A stretch of DNA of 64,000 nt from Phycobacter azelaicus (GCF_014884385.1 NZ_WKFH01000003.1:1-64000); one strand, 5' to 3'; numbered from the stretch's first letter, positions 48,922-57,166 are shown. The notes: generated by a model not told the origin, from the letters alone. Numbers and translations: made by a program.

Positions 48922-48959
48922 AAAGGGCGCCCTCCACTCTGGAGCGGCGCCCTTTCTTT
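48922..48959. terminator. bidirectional terminator between pyc and the SGNH gene
   Basis: AAAGGGCGCC (48922-48931) and GGCGCCCTTT (48946-48955) with a nested CTCCA/TGGAG pair, then CTTT. It can serve both the plus-strand pyc and the converging minus-strand gene that ends at 48972. Confidence 0.8.
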
Positions 48960-48971
48960 GCAAAGGTCAAC

Positions 48972-49640
48972 CTATCCCCGCCGCTTGATGAGGTCCGCCA
49001 CCGCTGCGCCAATAAGGCTTGAGCCAAGCACCGAAGGATGCGTGCGATCACGGTCGAAGTGTTCAGGCAACGGCGGGTCCAGCACATCCTCTGCATCCAG
49101 AAAAAACACACCGGCGCGCGTGGCCGCGAGCCGCGCGATGCGTCGCTCGATCTCTACCAAGCCAGGGCGGCACCCTTCGAAAGACCGTGTTTCGGGCGCG
49201 CGGTAGTAGCCAAGCCACAAAACCCGGGCGCCTTGCGCCTGCGCCCGTGAAATCAGATCCGGGATTGCCCCAACCTGCCCGTCAGGTGAAATCAAGGCCT
49301 CGATCTCGCCTGCGCACCGCGTGCAACCACAGGAAAACCCCAGGTCATTGGCCCCGCCGTTCATCACCACCCAATTCCACGGCCCCTCCGGCAACTGATC
49401 AGGGATGCCGAGGCGCAACAGGGACGCCCCGTTGCCAGCGCGAACCTGCGCGCCAAAATTTGCGCGGCTCAGGACAGGCCGCTGCAGTTCAGCTGCGATG
49501 ACGCTCCCGATATCCCGGCCGTCGGACCTGTTCCAGGCCATCACGGAGTCTCCGATCACCACAATGTCGGTATCCTGCCGCGGCGTCGGCGCACAGGAGG
49601 CAAGGATAGTTACAAACAGAACACTCAGCAGAACACGCAA
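48972..49640 (-). CDS. SGNH/GDSL hydrolase family lipoprotein
   Basis: 222 residues. The N-terminus is a lipoprotein signal, MRVLLSVLFVTILASC, with lipobox LASC and Cys16. The SGNH blocks are IVVIGDSVMAW (nucleophile Ser), ANFGAQVRAGNG (Gly), MNGGANDLGF (Asn) and DRTHPSVLGSSLI (Asp-His). Two Cys pairs (CGCTRC) follow the Asn block and may form a disulfide, fitting a periplasmic location. Family members cleave esters of lipids, sugars or peptidoglycan acetyl groups; the substrate is unknown. Confidence 0.88.
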   Translation of the reverse strand: MRVLLSVLFVTILASCAPTPRQDTDIVVIGDSVMAWNRSDGRDIGSVIAAELQRPVLSRANFGAQVRAGNGASLLRLGIPDQLPEGPWNWVVMNGGANDLGFSCGCTRCAGEIEALISPDGQVGAIPDLISRAQAQGARVLWLGYYRAPETRSFEGCRPGLVEIERRIARLAATRAGVFFLDAEDVLDPPLPEHFDRDRTHPSVLGSSLIGAAVADLIKRRG

Positions 49641-49862
49641 GCCACAACCCCAATATCACGGACCCCTCCGATGGTGGGTCTGCCTTTGGCATTTTCAATG
49701 GTCCGCGTCGGGCCATACCGTCACACTGATGGCATCGGGAAATCGCATGACCTCACGTGAGCATCGCTACGTTGCGACTTCACGCCTTCAAAAACCCTGC
49801 TATGCAATAAGTTCCAAAAACGAACCCAAGTATTGTTACGGCTCCACCGGGAGGAAATGCCG

Positions 49863-50249
49863 ATGTTTGCTATCACGTCCATGTATGCCGGCGCAGCGGC
49901 GCTGATGTTTGTCTACCTGACGCTGGGCGTCAGTCGACAGCGGATCAGGCACAAGGTCTCAATCGGGGATGGCAACAACCGCGCCGTCCTGGTGGCAATT
50001 CGCGCCCAGGGCAATTTTGTCGAATACGTACCCATCGGCCTGATCCTGATGGCTGCCGTCGAAAGCCGGGGCGCGCCCGAGCTGGCGGTTCATGCACTTG
50101 GCGCGATGCTGATCGGCGGACGCCTCATGCATGCCATCGGGTTTACCAGACGTCCGCAAATCCTGATCCTGCGACAGGCCGGTATCGTGCTGAACCTCGT
50201 CATGCTGCTGGCTGCGGGGCTTGGTCTTCTCGCCCACGCCATTGTGTAG
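49863..50249 (+). CDS. MAPEG family membrane protein
   Basis: 128 residues from MFAITSMYAG; GGGAGG precedes this ATG. Four transmembrane helices are predicted. The MAPEG pattern NNRAVLVAIRAQGNFVEYVPIGLIL includes the conserved RxxxN-E-P signature (RAQGNFVEYVP), and GGRLMHAIGF lies after the third helix. Eukaryotic relatives are glutathione-dependent membrane enzymes; bacterial function is unassigned. Confidence 0.88.
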   Translation: MFAITSMYAGAAALMFVYLTLGVSRQRIRHKVSIGDGNNRAVLVAIRAQGNFVEYVPIGLILMAAVESRGAPELAVHALGAMLIGGRLMHAIGFTRRPQILILRQAGIVLNLVMLLAAGLGLLAHAIV

Positions 50250-50252
50250 CGG

Positions 50253-50468
50253 TCAGACGTCTAGGTCCTGAGCTGATCTGATCTGAGGCAGCAGGTGCAG
50301 TTCGTGGATGGTCTTCACATAGATCGGAGCAGGCTGCGAGAGCACCGGACTGGCGCTCTCCATCTCATCAGCAACCGCACCGGGCATCAGAACCTTGGCC
50401 AGCGCAATGGCCACGATCAAGGCAGCCATCCGGGCGAAATCCGACGGTTTCTTTCCTCTCAACATCAT
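50253..50468 (-). CDS. small hypothetical membrane protein
   Basis: 71 residues from MMLRGKKPSDF; GGGAGG lies before the ATG pair. One hydrophobic segment (ARMAALIVAIALAKVLMPGAVA, residues about 11-32) is followed by a hydrophilic tail. No family recognised. It converges on the MAPEG gene, with stops three bases apart. Confidence 0.6.
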   Translation of the reverse strand: MMLRGKKPSDFARMAALIVAIALAKVLMPGAVADEMESASPVLSQPAPIYVKTIHELHLLPQIRSAQDLDV

Positions 50469-50619
50469 TGGGCCTCCCTTGCGGCGATCTATGTTACCGA
50501 TTGAACGCACGCCCGGGCACCTTCCGTCGCAAAAAAGGACAAGAATTTGCTAACGAGCTCCATTTTTTTGCTTGCAGCCCTCCAGCGAAATGAATATCCC
50601 CCCCTCACCGAATGGCAGC

Positions 50620-50694
50620 GCGGGCGTAGCTCAGGGGTAGAGCATAACCTTGCCAAGGTTAGGGTCGGGCGTTCGAATCGCCTCGCCCGCTCCA
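50620..50694 (+). tRNA. tRNA-Gly(GCC), copy 1
   Basis: 75 bases including an encoded CCA. The acceptor GCGGGCG pairs with CGCCCGC. The anticodon stem TAACC/GGTTA holds loop TTGCCAA, giving anticodon GCC. The T arm contains GTTCGAAT. The sequence is identical in copies 2 and 3. Confidence 0.97.
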
Positions 50695-50706
50695 TTTGGA
50701 ACACTG

Positions 50707-50738
50707 AAAGGGCCGCCATAGGGCGGCCTTTCGTGTTT
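50707..50738 (+). terminator. terminator after tRNA-Gly copy 1
   Basis: AAAGG(G)CCGCC and GGCGGCCTTT arms with one bulged G, then CGTGTTT. It starts 13 bases after the CCA. Each of the three tRNA-Gly copies has its own hairpin of this type, so each is likely a separate transcript. Confidence 0.65.
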
Positions 50739-50867
50739 CTGAGCGCAAGATGTACCGGAACACAGGCAGATGACCTTGCGCGGAATCGCTGTTGCGATTA
50801 GGACTGTCACCCAAGGAACAGAGCAAGAACGGCTCGCATGAGCCGATACAGGGGCAGACACTACACG

Positions 50868-51827
50868 ATGCTAACGTCAGTTGAACTCTGTGCGGGTGCA
50901 GGCGGGCAGGCTTTGGGGCTGGAGCGCGCCGGGTTTGATCACACCGCGCTGGTCGAGATCGACAAGCATTGCTGCGCCACCCTGCGCCACAACCGCCCCG
51001 CCTGGAATGTTCTCGAAGAAGACGTGCGTGCCTTCAAGGAAGACGCCGCAGCCTACAAGGGCATCGACCTTCTGGCAGGCGGCCTGCCCTGCCCGCCCTT
51101 TTCAGTTGCAGGCAAGCAACTGGGCGAAAAGGATGAGCGTAACCTTTTTGATGACGCCATCGATATCGTCGATGCCACCCGCCCCCGCGCGGTGATGATC
51201 GAGAACGTGCGCGGCTTTCTGGACGCGGTGTTTCACGACTATCGCGAGAAACTGAAGGGGCAGCTTGCGAAACTCGGCTACGAGACCGACTGGCGCCTTT
51301 TGAATGCCTCGGACTATGGGGTGCCGCAACTGCGCCCGCGCGTCGCCATTGTTGCCTTGCGCAAGGAATATACCGATCAGTTCGCCTGGCCGGATCCCTT
51401 GCCTCACAATCCGCCAACGGTTGGGGAAACGCTGCTGGACCTGATGAAGGAACGCGGCTGGCGCGGGGCCGAGGACTGGGCGGCAAAGGCCGATGAGATC
51501 GCCCCCACCATCGTTGGCGGCTCCAAGAAACACGGCGGGCCGGATCTTGGCCCCACCCGCGCACGCCGCGCCTGGGCCGCGCTTGGCGTCGAAGGGCGCA
51601 CCATCGCCTATGAGGCCCCCGATCCCTTTCACAACGACATGCCGCGCCTCACGGTGCGCATGGTGGCCCGCATCCAGGGCTTCCCAGACGCCTGGCACTT
51701 TACCGGCGCCAAGACCAACGCCTACCGCCAGGTGGGCAATGCCTTCCCGCCCCCGGTGGCCGAGGCGGTGGCCCGCCAGCTGAGGGCGGCGATTGCAAAG
51801 CCGAATCTGCGCGCGGTGCAGGCGTGA
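50868..51827 (+). CDS. DNA (cytosine-5) methyltransferase of a type II restriction system
   Basis: 319 residues from MLTSVELCAGAGGQ; an in-frame ATG at 50838 is also possible. All key C5-methyltransferase motifs are present. Motif I is ELCAGAGGQALGLERAGF, motif IV is GGLPCPPFS with catalytic Cys75, motif VI is MIENV, motif VIII is QLRPRVAIVAL and motif X is YRQVGNAFPPPVAEAVA. The target-recognition region between motifs VIII and IX includes a GPTRARRAW segment reminiscent of methyltransferases that pair with NaeI/NgoMIV enzymes. The nuclease gene follows 50 bases later. The expected role is to protect host sites from that nuclease. Confidence 0.93.
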   Translation: MLTSVELCAGAGGQALGLERAGFDHTALVEIDKHCCATLRHNRPAWNVLEEDVRAFKEDAAAYKGIDLLAGGLPCPPFSVAGKQLGEKDERNLFDDAIDIVDATRPRAVMIENVRGFLDAVFHDYREKLKGQLAKLGYETDWRLLNASDYGVPQLRPRVAIVALRKEYTDQFAWPDPLPHNPPTVGETLLDLMKERGWRGAEDWAAKADEIAPTIVGGSKKHGGPDLGPTRARRAWAALGVEGRTIAYEAPDPFHNDMPRLTVRMVARIQGFPDAWHFTGAKTNAYRQVGNAFPPPVAEAVARQLRAAIAKPNLRAVQA

Positions 51828-51877
51828 GTCGCAGTGCCGCCTATCCGGCCGCGCGCTCTTGAAATAAGCTCGTCTCC

Positions 51878-52774
51878 ATGAAGCAGAACATTCCCGACAG
51901 CCTTGTCGATCCCGTCCATCCGGATTTCGGGATCCTGTTCCCCCTCGCCGATGAGATCACCACCCGCGCGGGCGGCAGCCTGGCGCTGGAATACGATGTG
52001 CCGCAGATGCTGCGCCAGTGCATCGACGATGTGATCATGACGCCCAAGACCGGGCGTCGCGCATATGAGGAACTGGAAAAGACCGAAAAGACCTATATCG
52101 GCACAAGGGTCGAGATCGAGCTACGAGCGCTTCTGGGCTTGCAAAAGGGGCGGCTCGACACCCGGATCCAGGGCTATGATGTCGACATCAAGCACACCAT
52201 GGGCAGCAACTGGATGATTCCTACCGAAGCGCTTGGAGAGGTCTGCCTCCTCGTTGCCGCCGACGAGGTACGCGCACGCTGCTATTTGGGCCTGATCAAA
52301 GCCCGCCCCGAATACCTGACGGCGGGGCAGAACAAGGACGCCAAACGCTCGGTCTCGGCCGAAGGGTTCCGGCATATCTACTGGCTGTTCCGCGACCACC
52401 CCTATCCGGCCAATTTCTGGCGCCCGCTGCCCGAAGAGGTGGTCCTGCGCATCTTTGCCGCCGAGACCGGCAACGCCCGCATGGCTGAACTGTTCCGGCA
52501 GGTGCAGCGCAGGCCGATCCCGCGCGACGTCTTAGAGGCAGTGGCCCAGCAAAAAGACTTCATGCGCCGGATCCGCTCGGACAAGGGACGCGGTGCTCGC
52601 GACATACTGGCCCGCGACGGGATCCTGCTGCTTTCGGGGCAATATGATTCCCAGCTAATCCGCGCGCTTGACCTGCCGCCCTGCCCGGCCAGCGCTTTTA
52701 TCTCCTGCGAGCCGCAATCCGCGCAGCAGCGCAGTCTTGCAAGGCAAGCCGGCTTTGACCTGCCTGAGGCATAG
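51878..52774 (+). CDS. NaeI-like type II restriction endonuclease
   Basis: 298 residues, close to NaeI (317). The nuclease domain matches NaeI around LEKTEKTYIGTRVEIELR, then DTRIQGYDVDIKH, then NWMIPTEALGEVCLLV. The catalytic set is Glu79, Asp94, Asp103 and Lys105. The Asp-to-Asp spacing of 9 and the D-x-K triad agree with NaeI Asp86, Asp95 and Lys97. The second, DNA-binding domain also aligns: RMAELFRQVQRRPIPRDVLEAVAQQKDFMRRIR and GARDILARDGILLL. NaeI is a type IIE enzyme needing two copies of GCCGGC; the same specificity is a reasonable guess, not shown. Start at MKQNIPDSLV. Confidence 0.88.
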   Translation: MKQNIPDSLVDPVHPDFGILFPLADEITTRAGGSLALEYDVPQMLRQCIDDVIMTPKTGRRAYEELEKTEKTYIGTRVEIELRALLGLQKGRLDTRIQGYDVDIKHTMGSNWMIPTEALGEVCLLVAADEVRARCYLGLIKARPEYLTAGQNKDAKRSVSAEGFRHIYWLFRDHPYPANFWRPLPEEVVLRIFAAETGNARMAELFRQVQRRPIPRDVLEAVAQQKDFMRRIRSDKGRGARDILARDGILLLSGQYDSQLIRALDLPPCPASAFISCEPQSAQQRSLARQAGFDLPEA

Positions 52775-52864
52775 ACCTCTGCGAGGCGACTTGAAAAAAG
52801 CCTGCGTTTTTCCTCTTGCGCCTTGCGCCCGAACTTCCTAAATACCCGCCTACCGAATGGCAGC

Positions 52865-52939
52865 GCGGGCGTAGCTCAGGGGTAGAGCATAACCTTGCCA
52901 AGGTTAGGGTCGGGCGTTCGAATCGCCTCGCCCGCTCCA
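52865..52939 (+). tRNA. tRNA-Gly(GCC), copy 2
   Basis: Identical in all 75 bases to copy 1, with anticodon GCC and encoded CCA. The 5' flank CCGAATGGCA and the 3' ATT after the CCA are also shared with the other copies. It lies 91 bases after the restriction endonuclease stop. Confidence 0.97.
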
Positions 52940-52951
52940 TTCGAAACAAAG

Positions 52952-52981
52952 AGCCGTCCCAATGGGGCGGCTTTTGTTTTT
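52952..52981 (+). terminator. terminator after tRNA-Gly copy 2
   Basis: AGCCGTCCC and GGGGCGGCT arms (one G.U pair) followed by TTTGTTTTTG. It is close in sequence to the hairpin after copy 3. Confidence 0.75.
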
Positions 52982-53086
52982 GTCCACGGCTGCCCAGTCG
53001 GGGCACCAGAAATCGCCTGCGGGGATCACATTTTCCGCTTGCAGCCGTCCTGCCAATTTTCTAAAAGCCGCCTACCGAATGGCAGC

Positions 53087-53161
53087 GCGGGCGTAGCTCA
53101 GGGGTAGAGCATAACCTTGCCAAGGTTAGGGTCGGGCGTTCGAATCGCCTCGCCCGCTCCA
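53087..53161 (+). tRNA. tRNA-Gly(GCC), copy 3
   Basis: Third identical copy, 147 bases after copy 2. It has the same upstream CCTACCGAATGGCA flank as copy 2. Three identical genes for the main Gly isoacceptor imply a high demand for GGC and GGT decoding. Confidence 0.97.
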
Positions 53162-53173
53162 TTCGATACAAAA

Positions 53174-53197
53174 GGCCGTCCCACTGGGGCGGTTTTT
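53174..53197 (+). terminator. terminator after tRNA-Gly copy 3
   Basis: GCCGTCCC and GGGGCGGT arms with an ACT loop, followed by a TTTTTG run. Confidence 0.75.
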
Positions 53198-53344
53198 GTG
53201 TTTCGTGCCTCTCGCCGCAGCCCCACACTTTTGATCAAATTCCTTTTGACGCAGGGCCAAAAACCCGCCAATGCTTGCGCCAGCGGCATCGCGCCGCGCC
53301 ACGTATCCCGCCCCGCGCGTTTCTTTAATTGAAGGAGTTCAGCC

Positions 53345-54697
53345 ATGGCCCCTGTCATATATCCCACCACCAACCTGACCGCGACGGAGCAACTCTGCCT
53401 GGATCATGCCAAGGGAATCTACGTCTACGACAAGGACGGAAAGGAATACATTGAAGGGCTTGCGGGCCTGTGGTGCACCTCGCTGGGCTATGGCAACGCC
53501 GAAGTGATCGAGGCGATCACCGATCAGCTGACCAAGCTCTCCTTCTCGCACACGTTTGGCGGCAAGACCCACGAGCCGATCCAGAAACTGGCGGAAAAAC
53601 TGAAAGCCATGGTGCCGGTGGAGGATGCCTATTTCTTCTTCGGCAACTCAGGCTCGGATGCCAATGACACTCACTACAAGATGCTGCGTTATTACTTCAA
53701 CGCCATCGGCAAGCCGGAAAAGCGTAAAATCATCACCCGCGAACGTGGCTATCACGGCGTCACCGTGGCGGCAGGCTCTTTGACCTCCCTGCCCGCGAAC
53801 CTGGCGCATTTCGACGCGCCTGTTGAGGCGCTGCACATCCTGCGCTCGGACGCGCCGCATTACTATACTGGCCGCAAGGGCAATGAGACCGAAGCGCAGT
53901 TCGTGGACCGGATCATCGACAATCTGGAACAGCAGATCATCGCCGAGGACCCCGACACCATCGCCGCGATGATCGTGGAGCCGATCACCGGTGCTTCGGG
54001 CGTCATCGTGCCGCCCGAAGGCTATTATGAGAAACTCCAGGCGGTGCTGCGCAAGCATGGCATTCTGGTCTGGGCGGATGAGGTGATCTGTGGCTTTGGC
54101 CGCACCGGCGCCGATTTCGGCTGCACCACCATGGGCATCAAGCCCGACCTCATGACTTTTGCCAAGCAGCTCTCCTCGGCCTATTTCCCCATCTCGGCAT
54201 CGGTTATTCCCGGCTGGATGTACAAGGAAATGGTCGCCCCCTCGAACGAGGTCGGCGTCTTCGGCCACGGCTATACCTATTCCGGCCACCCCGCCGCCTG
54301 CGCCGCCGCCCTGAAAACGCTGGAGATCTACGAGCGCGACAATCTGTTCGGCCATGCCGCCGAGGTCGGCGATCACATGCAGGCACAGCTGCGCGAGATC
54401 TTTGAGGGTCACCCGCTGGTGGGTGAGGTGCGCGGCAAGGGTCTGATCGCGGCGCTTGAGCTGGTGTCGAACAAGACAACCGGCGCCAGCTTTGAAAAAG
54501 GCGCGGCCGGTGCGATGGCGCAGAAGCTCTGCGAGGAAAACGGCCTGATCCTGCGTGCGGTTGCCGGCAATGCGGTGGCGCTCTGCCCGCCGCTGATCAT
54601 CACCAAGGCAGAGGTGGACGAGATGCTGAAACGCCTCAAGACCTCGATCGATACCGCCTATGAGCGCCTGAAAGAGCAAGGCTTGATCGCCGCCTGA
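53345..54697 (+). CDS. class III pyridoxal phosphate aminotransferase
   Basis: 450 residues. It has the fold-type I class III pattern: GLAGLWCTSLGYGN at the substrate entrance, FFGNSGSDANDTHYKMLRY, RERGYHGVTVAAGSLT, and WADEVICGFGRTG with the cofactor-ring Asp. The Schiff-base Lys274 is in TFAKQLSSAYFP. The FGHGYTYSGHPAACAAAL segment of the neighbouring subunit is also clear. Members transfer amino groups from omega-amino acids, taurine, polyamines or aromatic amines to pyruvate. The exact donor is not predictable. GAAGGAG precedes the ATG. Confidence 0.93.
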   Translation: MAPVIYPTTNLTATEQLCLDHAKGIYVYDKDGKEYIEGLAGLWCTSLGYGNAEVIEAITDQLTKLSFSHTFGGKTHEPIQKLAEKLKAMVPVEDAYFFFGNSGSDANDTHYKMLRYYFNAIGKPEKRKIITRERGYHGVTVAAGSLTSLPANLAHFDAPVEALHILRSDAPHYYTGRKGNETEAQFVDRIIDNLEQQIIAEDPDTIAAMIVEPITGASGVIVPPEGYYEKLQAVLRKHGILVWADEVICGFGRTGADFGCTTMGIKPDLMTFAKQLSSAYFPISASVIPGWMYKEMVAPSNEVGVFGHGYTYSGHPAACAAALKTLEIYERDNLFGHAAEVGDHMQAQLREIFEGHPLVGEVRGKGLIAALELVSNKTTGASFEKGAAGAMAQKLCEENGLILRAVAGNAVALCPPLIITKAEVDEMLKRLKTSIDTAYERLKEQGLIAA

Positions 54698-54723
54698 TCG
54701 GCCACTGCGCACCAAAAAACCAA

Positions 54724-54750
54724 AACACCCCGGCGCAAGACCGGGGTGTT
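54724..54750 (+). terminator. terminator after the aminotransferase gene
   Basis: AACACCCCGG and CCGGGGTGTT arms with loop CGCAAGA, then CTCGTTTCT. It lies between converging genes and may also stop transcription of the RAM protein gene on the other strand. Confidence 0.75.
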
Positions 54751-54771
54751 CTCGTTTCTGAAACCTGAGGC

Positions 54772-55011
54772 TCAGAAAACCTTGTAGGTCATCGTGGTGA
54801 GAGAGCGTTCGATATTCGGGATCACCAGCAGGTGGTCATTGATGTATTTGCCTACATCCTCATCCTTGGGAATATAGAGCTTCATCAGGAGATCGTATTC
54901 GCCGCTGGTGGAGTAAAGCTCGGAGTGGATTTCCCGCAGCGCAATATCCTCGGCCACCTTGTAGGTGGTGCCGGGCTTGCAGCGGATCTGGATGAAAACG
55001 CAGGTCGACAT
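54772..55011 (-). CDS. stand-alone RAM (Lrp/AsnC C-terminal) domain protein
   Basis: 79 residues from MSTCVFIQIRCKPGTTY; AAGGG lies before the ATG. The frame is open to 55143 but the extension is not protein-like. The whole chain is one alpha-beta ligand-sensing RAM domain: FIQIRCKPG, VAEDIALREIHSELYSTSGEYDLLMKL and IPNIERSLTTMTYKVF. There is no helix-turn-helix, so it cannot bind DNA alone as Lrp does. Such proteins may sense amino acids or assemble with full-length Lrp relatives; that role is inferred. Confidence 0.88.
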   Translation of the reverse strand: MSTCVFIQIRCKPGTTYKVAEDIALREIHSELYSTSGEYDLLMKLYIPKDEDVGKYINDHLLVIPNIERSLTTMTYKVF

Positions 55012-55224
55012 GGACGCCCTTTCACTGGGTTTCTTGGCTATGTGATTTGACCGCCAAGCTTGCACGACGCGCTGGCAGGCGCAATCCCACAGATGCGGAT
55101 GCAACAGGCACCGGGTTTCGCGATGGACGCTCTTGAGTGCCATGGCCTGACCGCCCTATAAGCGCAGCACCAACCCAAGGGGCCGCACGGCCCCCGGGGC
55201 AGCATGACGAAGGATGGCCCGCAG

Positions 55225-55812
55225 ATGCGCAGCGCACAGATCACCCGCTCCACCGCCGAGACCGAGATTTCGGTGGAGATCAACCTCGATGGCACCGGAG
55301 CATATGACAACCAGACCGGGGTCGGCTTTTTCGATCACATGCTGGACCAGCTGGCGCGGCACTCGCTGATCGACATGACCATCCGCGCCAAGGGCGACTA
55401 TCACATCGACGACCACCACACGGTCGAGGATACCGGCATTGCGCTAGGTCAGGCACTGGTCAAGGCGCTCGGCGACAAGAAGGGCATCCGCCGCTACGGG
55501 GAATGCCACCTGCCGATGGATGACGCCCAGGTGCGCTGCGCGCTGGACCTGTCGGCGCGCCCTTTCCTGATCTGGAACGTCACCCTGCCGACGCCCAAGA
55601 TCGGCACCTTCGATACCGAACTGGTGCGCGAGTTCTTCCAGGCGCTCAGCACCCACGGCGGCATCACGCTCCATATCGACCAGATCCACGGGTTCAACAG
55701 CCACCATATTGCCGAGGCTGCCTTCAAGGCCGTGGCCCGCGCTTTGCGCGATGCGGTCGAGACCGATCCGCGCAAAGGTGATGCGATCCCCTCGACCAAG
55801 GGCGCGCTCTAA
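55225..55812 (+). CDS. hisB: imidazoleglycerol-phosphate dehydratase HisB
   Basis: 195 residues from [15 protein letters not shown]; a start 21 bases upstream is possible but less like homologues. It is the monofunctional dehydratase without a phosphatase domain. Metal-binding motifs are [29 protein letters not shown] and the C-terminal [14 protein letters not shown]. It performs the sixth step of histidine synthesis. It is the first his gene on this strand, followed by hisH, hisA, hisF and hisE further along. Confidence 0.97.
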   Translation: MRSAQITRSTAETEISVEINLDGTGAYDNQTGVGFFDHMLDQLARHSLIDMTIRAKGDYHIDDHHTVEDTGIALGQALVKALGDKKGIRRYGECHLPMDDAQVRCALDLSARPFLIWNVTLPTPKIGTFDTELVREFFQALSTHGGITLHIDQIHGFNSHHIAEAAFKAVARALRDAVETDPRKGDAIPSTKGAL

Positions 55813-55828
55813 GCCATCTCCTGTCCCG

Positions 55829-56458
55829 TCAGGCCACCGCAGCAACGCGAGCCGGGCGGCGCAGGATCCATTCGGCGAGCATCAGATTGGGCACCCAGGC
55901 CAGCCAGCAGATGATCGGATAGCTGGCCTCAAACCCCACCGTCGCCGCACCAATGGGCAGGTAGACCCGCAAGGTCACGGCGGCCAGCGTCAGCGCGGCG
56001 GATCGGATCATCCAGGCACGGTGCTGCACAATCCGGCGCTTCATCGCGTGCCAGATCGCCGTGCCCGTCGTCCATAGCCAGACCACCGACAACAGCCCCA
56101 GCCCCGCCGCGGCCACCGGACCCTCCTCGGTCGTATAGGCCAGCCAGATGCCGCTGATCCCCGCCAGAAGGATCGCACCGCCATAAAGCCGCCCCAGCCA
56201 GCGATGCACGGCCGGGCGGCTCTTTCGCAGGCCTTTGGAGAACTGCACCGGCAGCAAGGCCAGTGCGATCGGTGCAAGACCAACGTGCAGATAGAACATC
56301 ACCGGCCGCTCCAGCGCATGATGCAACATCGCGGGCATCACAAGGGCCACATCTGCGATCAGAAAACGATAGGAACCAACCGCGATCAGCACCGCAGAAA
56401 CCCATATCGCGGTGACCACCCACTTTGGAAAGCCCGCAGGCCGCACATTGATTGACAT
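55829..56458 (-). CDS. DUF2306 family membrane protein
   Basis: 209 residues from MSINVRPAGF, with AAGGGGAAA upstream. About six transmembrane helices are visible. FYLHVGLAPIALALLPVQF, RPAVHRWLGRLYGGAILLAGISG and RRIVQHRAWMIRSAALTLAAVTLR are typical of DUF2306 proteins, with conserved His in each. Function is unknown. It diverges from a TetR regulator; two palindromes in the 99-base gap suggest that the regulator controls it. Confidence 0.85.
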   Translation of the reverse strand: MSINVRPAGFPKWVVTAIWVSAVLIAVGSYRFLIADVALVMPAMLHHALERPVMFYLHVGLAPIALALLPVQFSKGLRKSRPAVHRWLGRLYGGAILLAGISGIWLAYTTEEGPVAAAGLGLLSVVWLWTTGTAIWHAMKRRIVQHRAWMIRSAALTLAAVTLRVYLPIGAATVGFEASYPIICWLAWVPNLMLAEWILRRPARVAAVA

Positions 56459-56483
56459 CCCATTTCCCCTTGGCACAACATTA

Positions 56484-56500
56484 ACTTTACACTGTCAAGT
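56484..56500. promoter_or_regulatory. candidate TetR operator, site 1
   Basis: ACTTTACACTGTCAAGT is a palindrome centred on C56492 with one mismatch. It shares its right half with site 2. It lies 26 bases before the start of the DUF2306 gene on the minus strand. Confidence 0.6.
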
Positions 56501-56519
56501 ACCAGCCAAAATACGCTGA

Positions 56520-56538
56520 AACTTGACGCCGTCAAGTT
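56520..56538. promoter_or_regulatory. candidate TetR operator, site 2
   Basis: AACTTGACGCCGTCAAGTT is a perfect 19-base palindrome centred on C56529. Its centre is 37 bases from that of site 1, and it ends 19 bases before the TetR ATG. Autoregulation plus control of the divergent gene is the simplest reading. Confidence 0.7.
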
Positions 56539-56557
56539 GCGCGGCGATAAACCTCCC

Positions 56558-57166
56558 ATGTCACAAACAAACGTGAAAAGCCGCCACCACCACGGCGACC
56601 TCAAACCTGCGCTGATCAAGGCGGGCATCGACCTTCTGGAGGAGGGCGGGATCAAGGCGCTGTCCTTGCGCAAATGCGCCGCCCGCGCCGGGGTGTCGCA
56701 CGCGGCGCCCGCGCATCATTTTGATGGGCTGGCCGGGCTGAAACAGGCCATTGCCGAGGAAGGCTTTCGCCTGTTTTCCCACTACCTGCGCAGCGCCTGC
56801 GACAGCGGCCCGCAAGACCCAAGGGATCGCCTCCGGTCGCTCTGCCGGGGCTATCTGCAATTCGGGCTGGATCACCCGGGCATTCTGGCCGTGATCTTTG
56901 GAGATGAGGGGCTGGCAAGTCTGGTCCAATTCGGAGGCAAGGAAAAGGCCGACGCCTATCTCACCTTGCGCGATGTGGCTGCGCCCTTTGTTGCCCCCGG
57001 GCAGGACCGCCTGGTGGTGGAAACCCAGATCTGGTCTCTGATCCACGGGTTCACCGTTTTGTATCTGGCCGGGGAATTTGGCAGCCCGCCCCCGCCCATC
57101 GACGAAGGACCATTCGCGCAGGTAATTGCGCTGCTGGAGGCACTGCAACCCGCAACCGCCCCTTGA
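56558..57166 (+). CDS. TetR/AcrR family transcriptional regulator
   Basis: 202 residues from MSQTNVKSRHHHGDLKPALIKAG; a start at 56537 would overlap the operator. The helix-turn-helix (about 15-60) reads IDLLEEGGIKALSLRKCAARAGVSHAAPAHHFDGLAGL. The C-terminal domain is of the TetR_C_33/WHG type, typical for the HGDL subgroup. Ligand unknown. It probably represses itself and the divergent DUF2306 gene. Confidence 0.92.
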   Translation: MSQTNVKSRHHHGDLKPALIKAGIDLLEEGGIKALSLRKCAARAGVSHAAPAHHFDGLAGLKQAIAEEGFRLFSHYLRSACDSGPQDPRDRLRSLCRGYLQFGLDHPGILAVIFGDEGLASLVQFGGKEKADAYLTLRDVAAPFVAPGQDRLVVETQIWSLIHGFTVLYLAGEFGSPPPPIDEGPFAQVIALLEALQPATAP

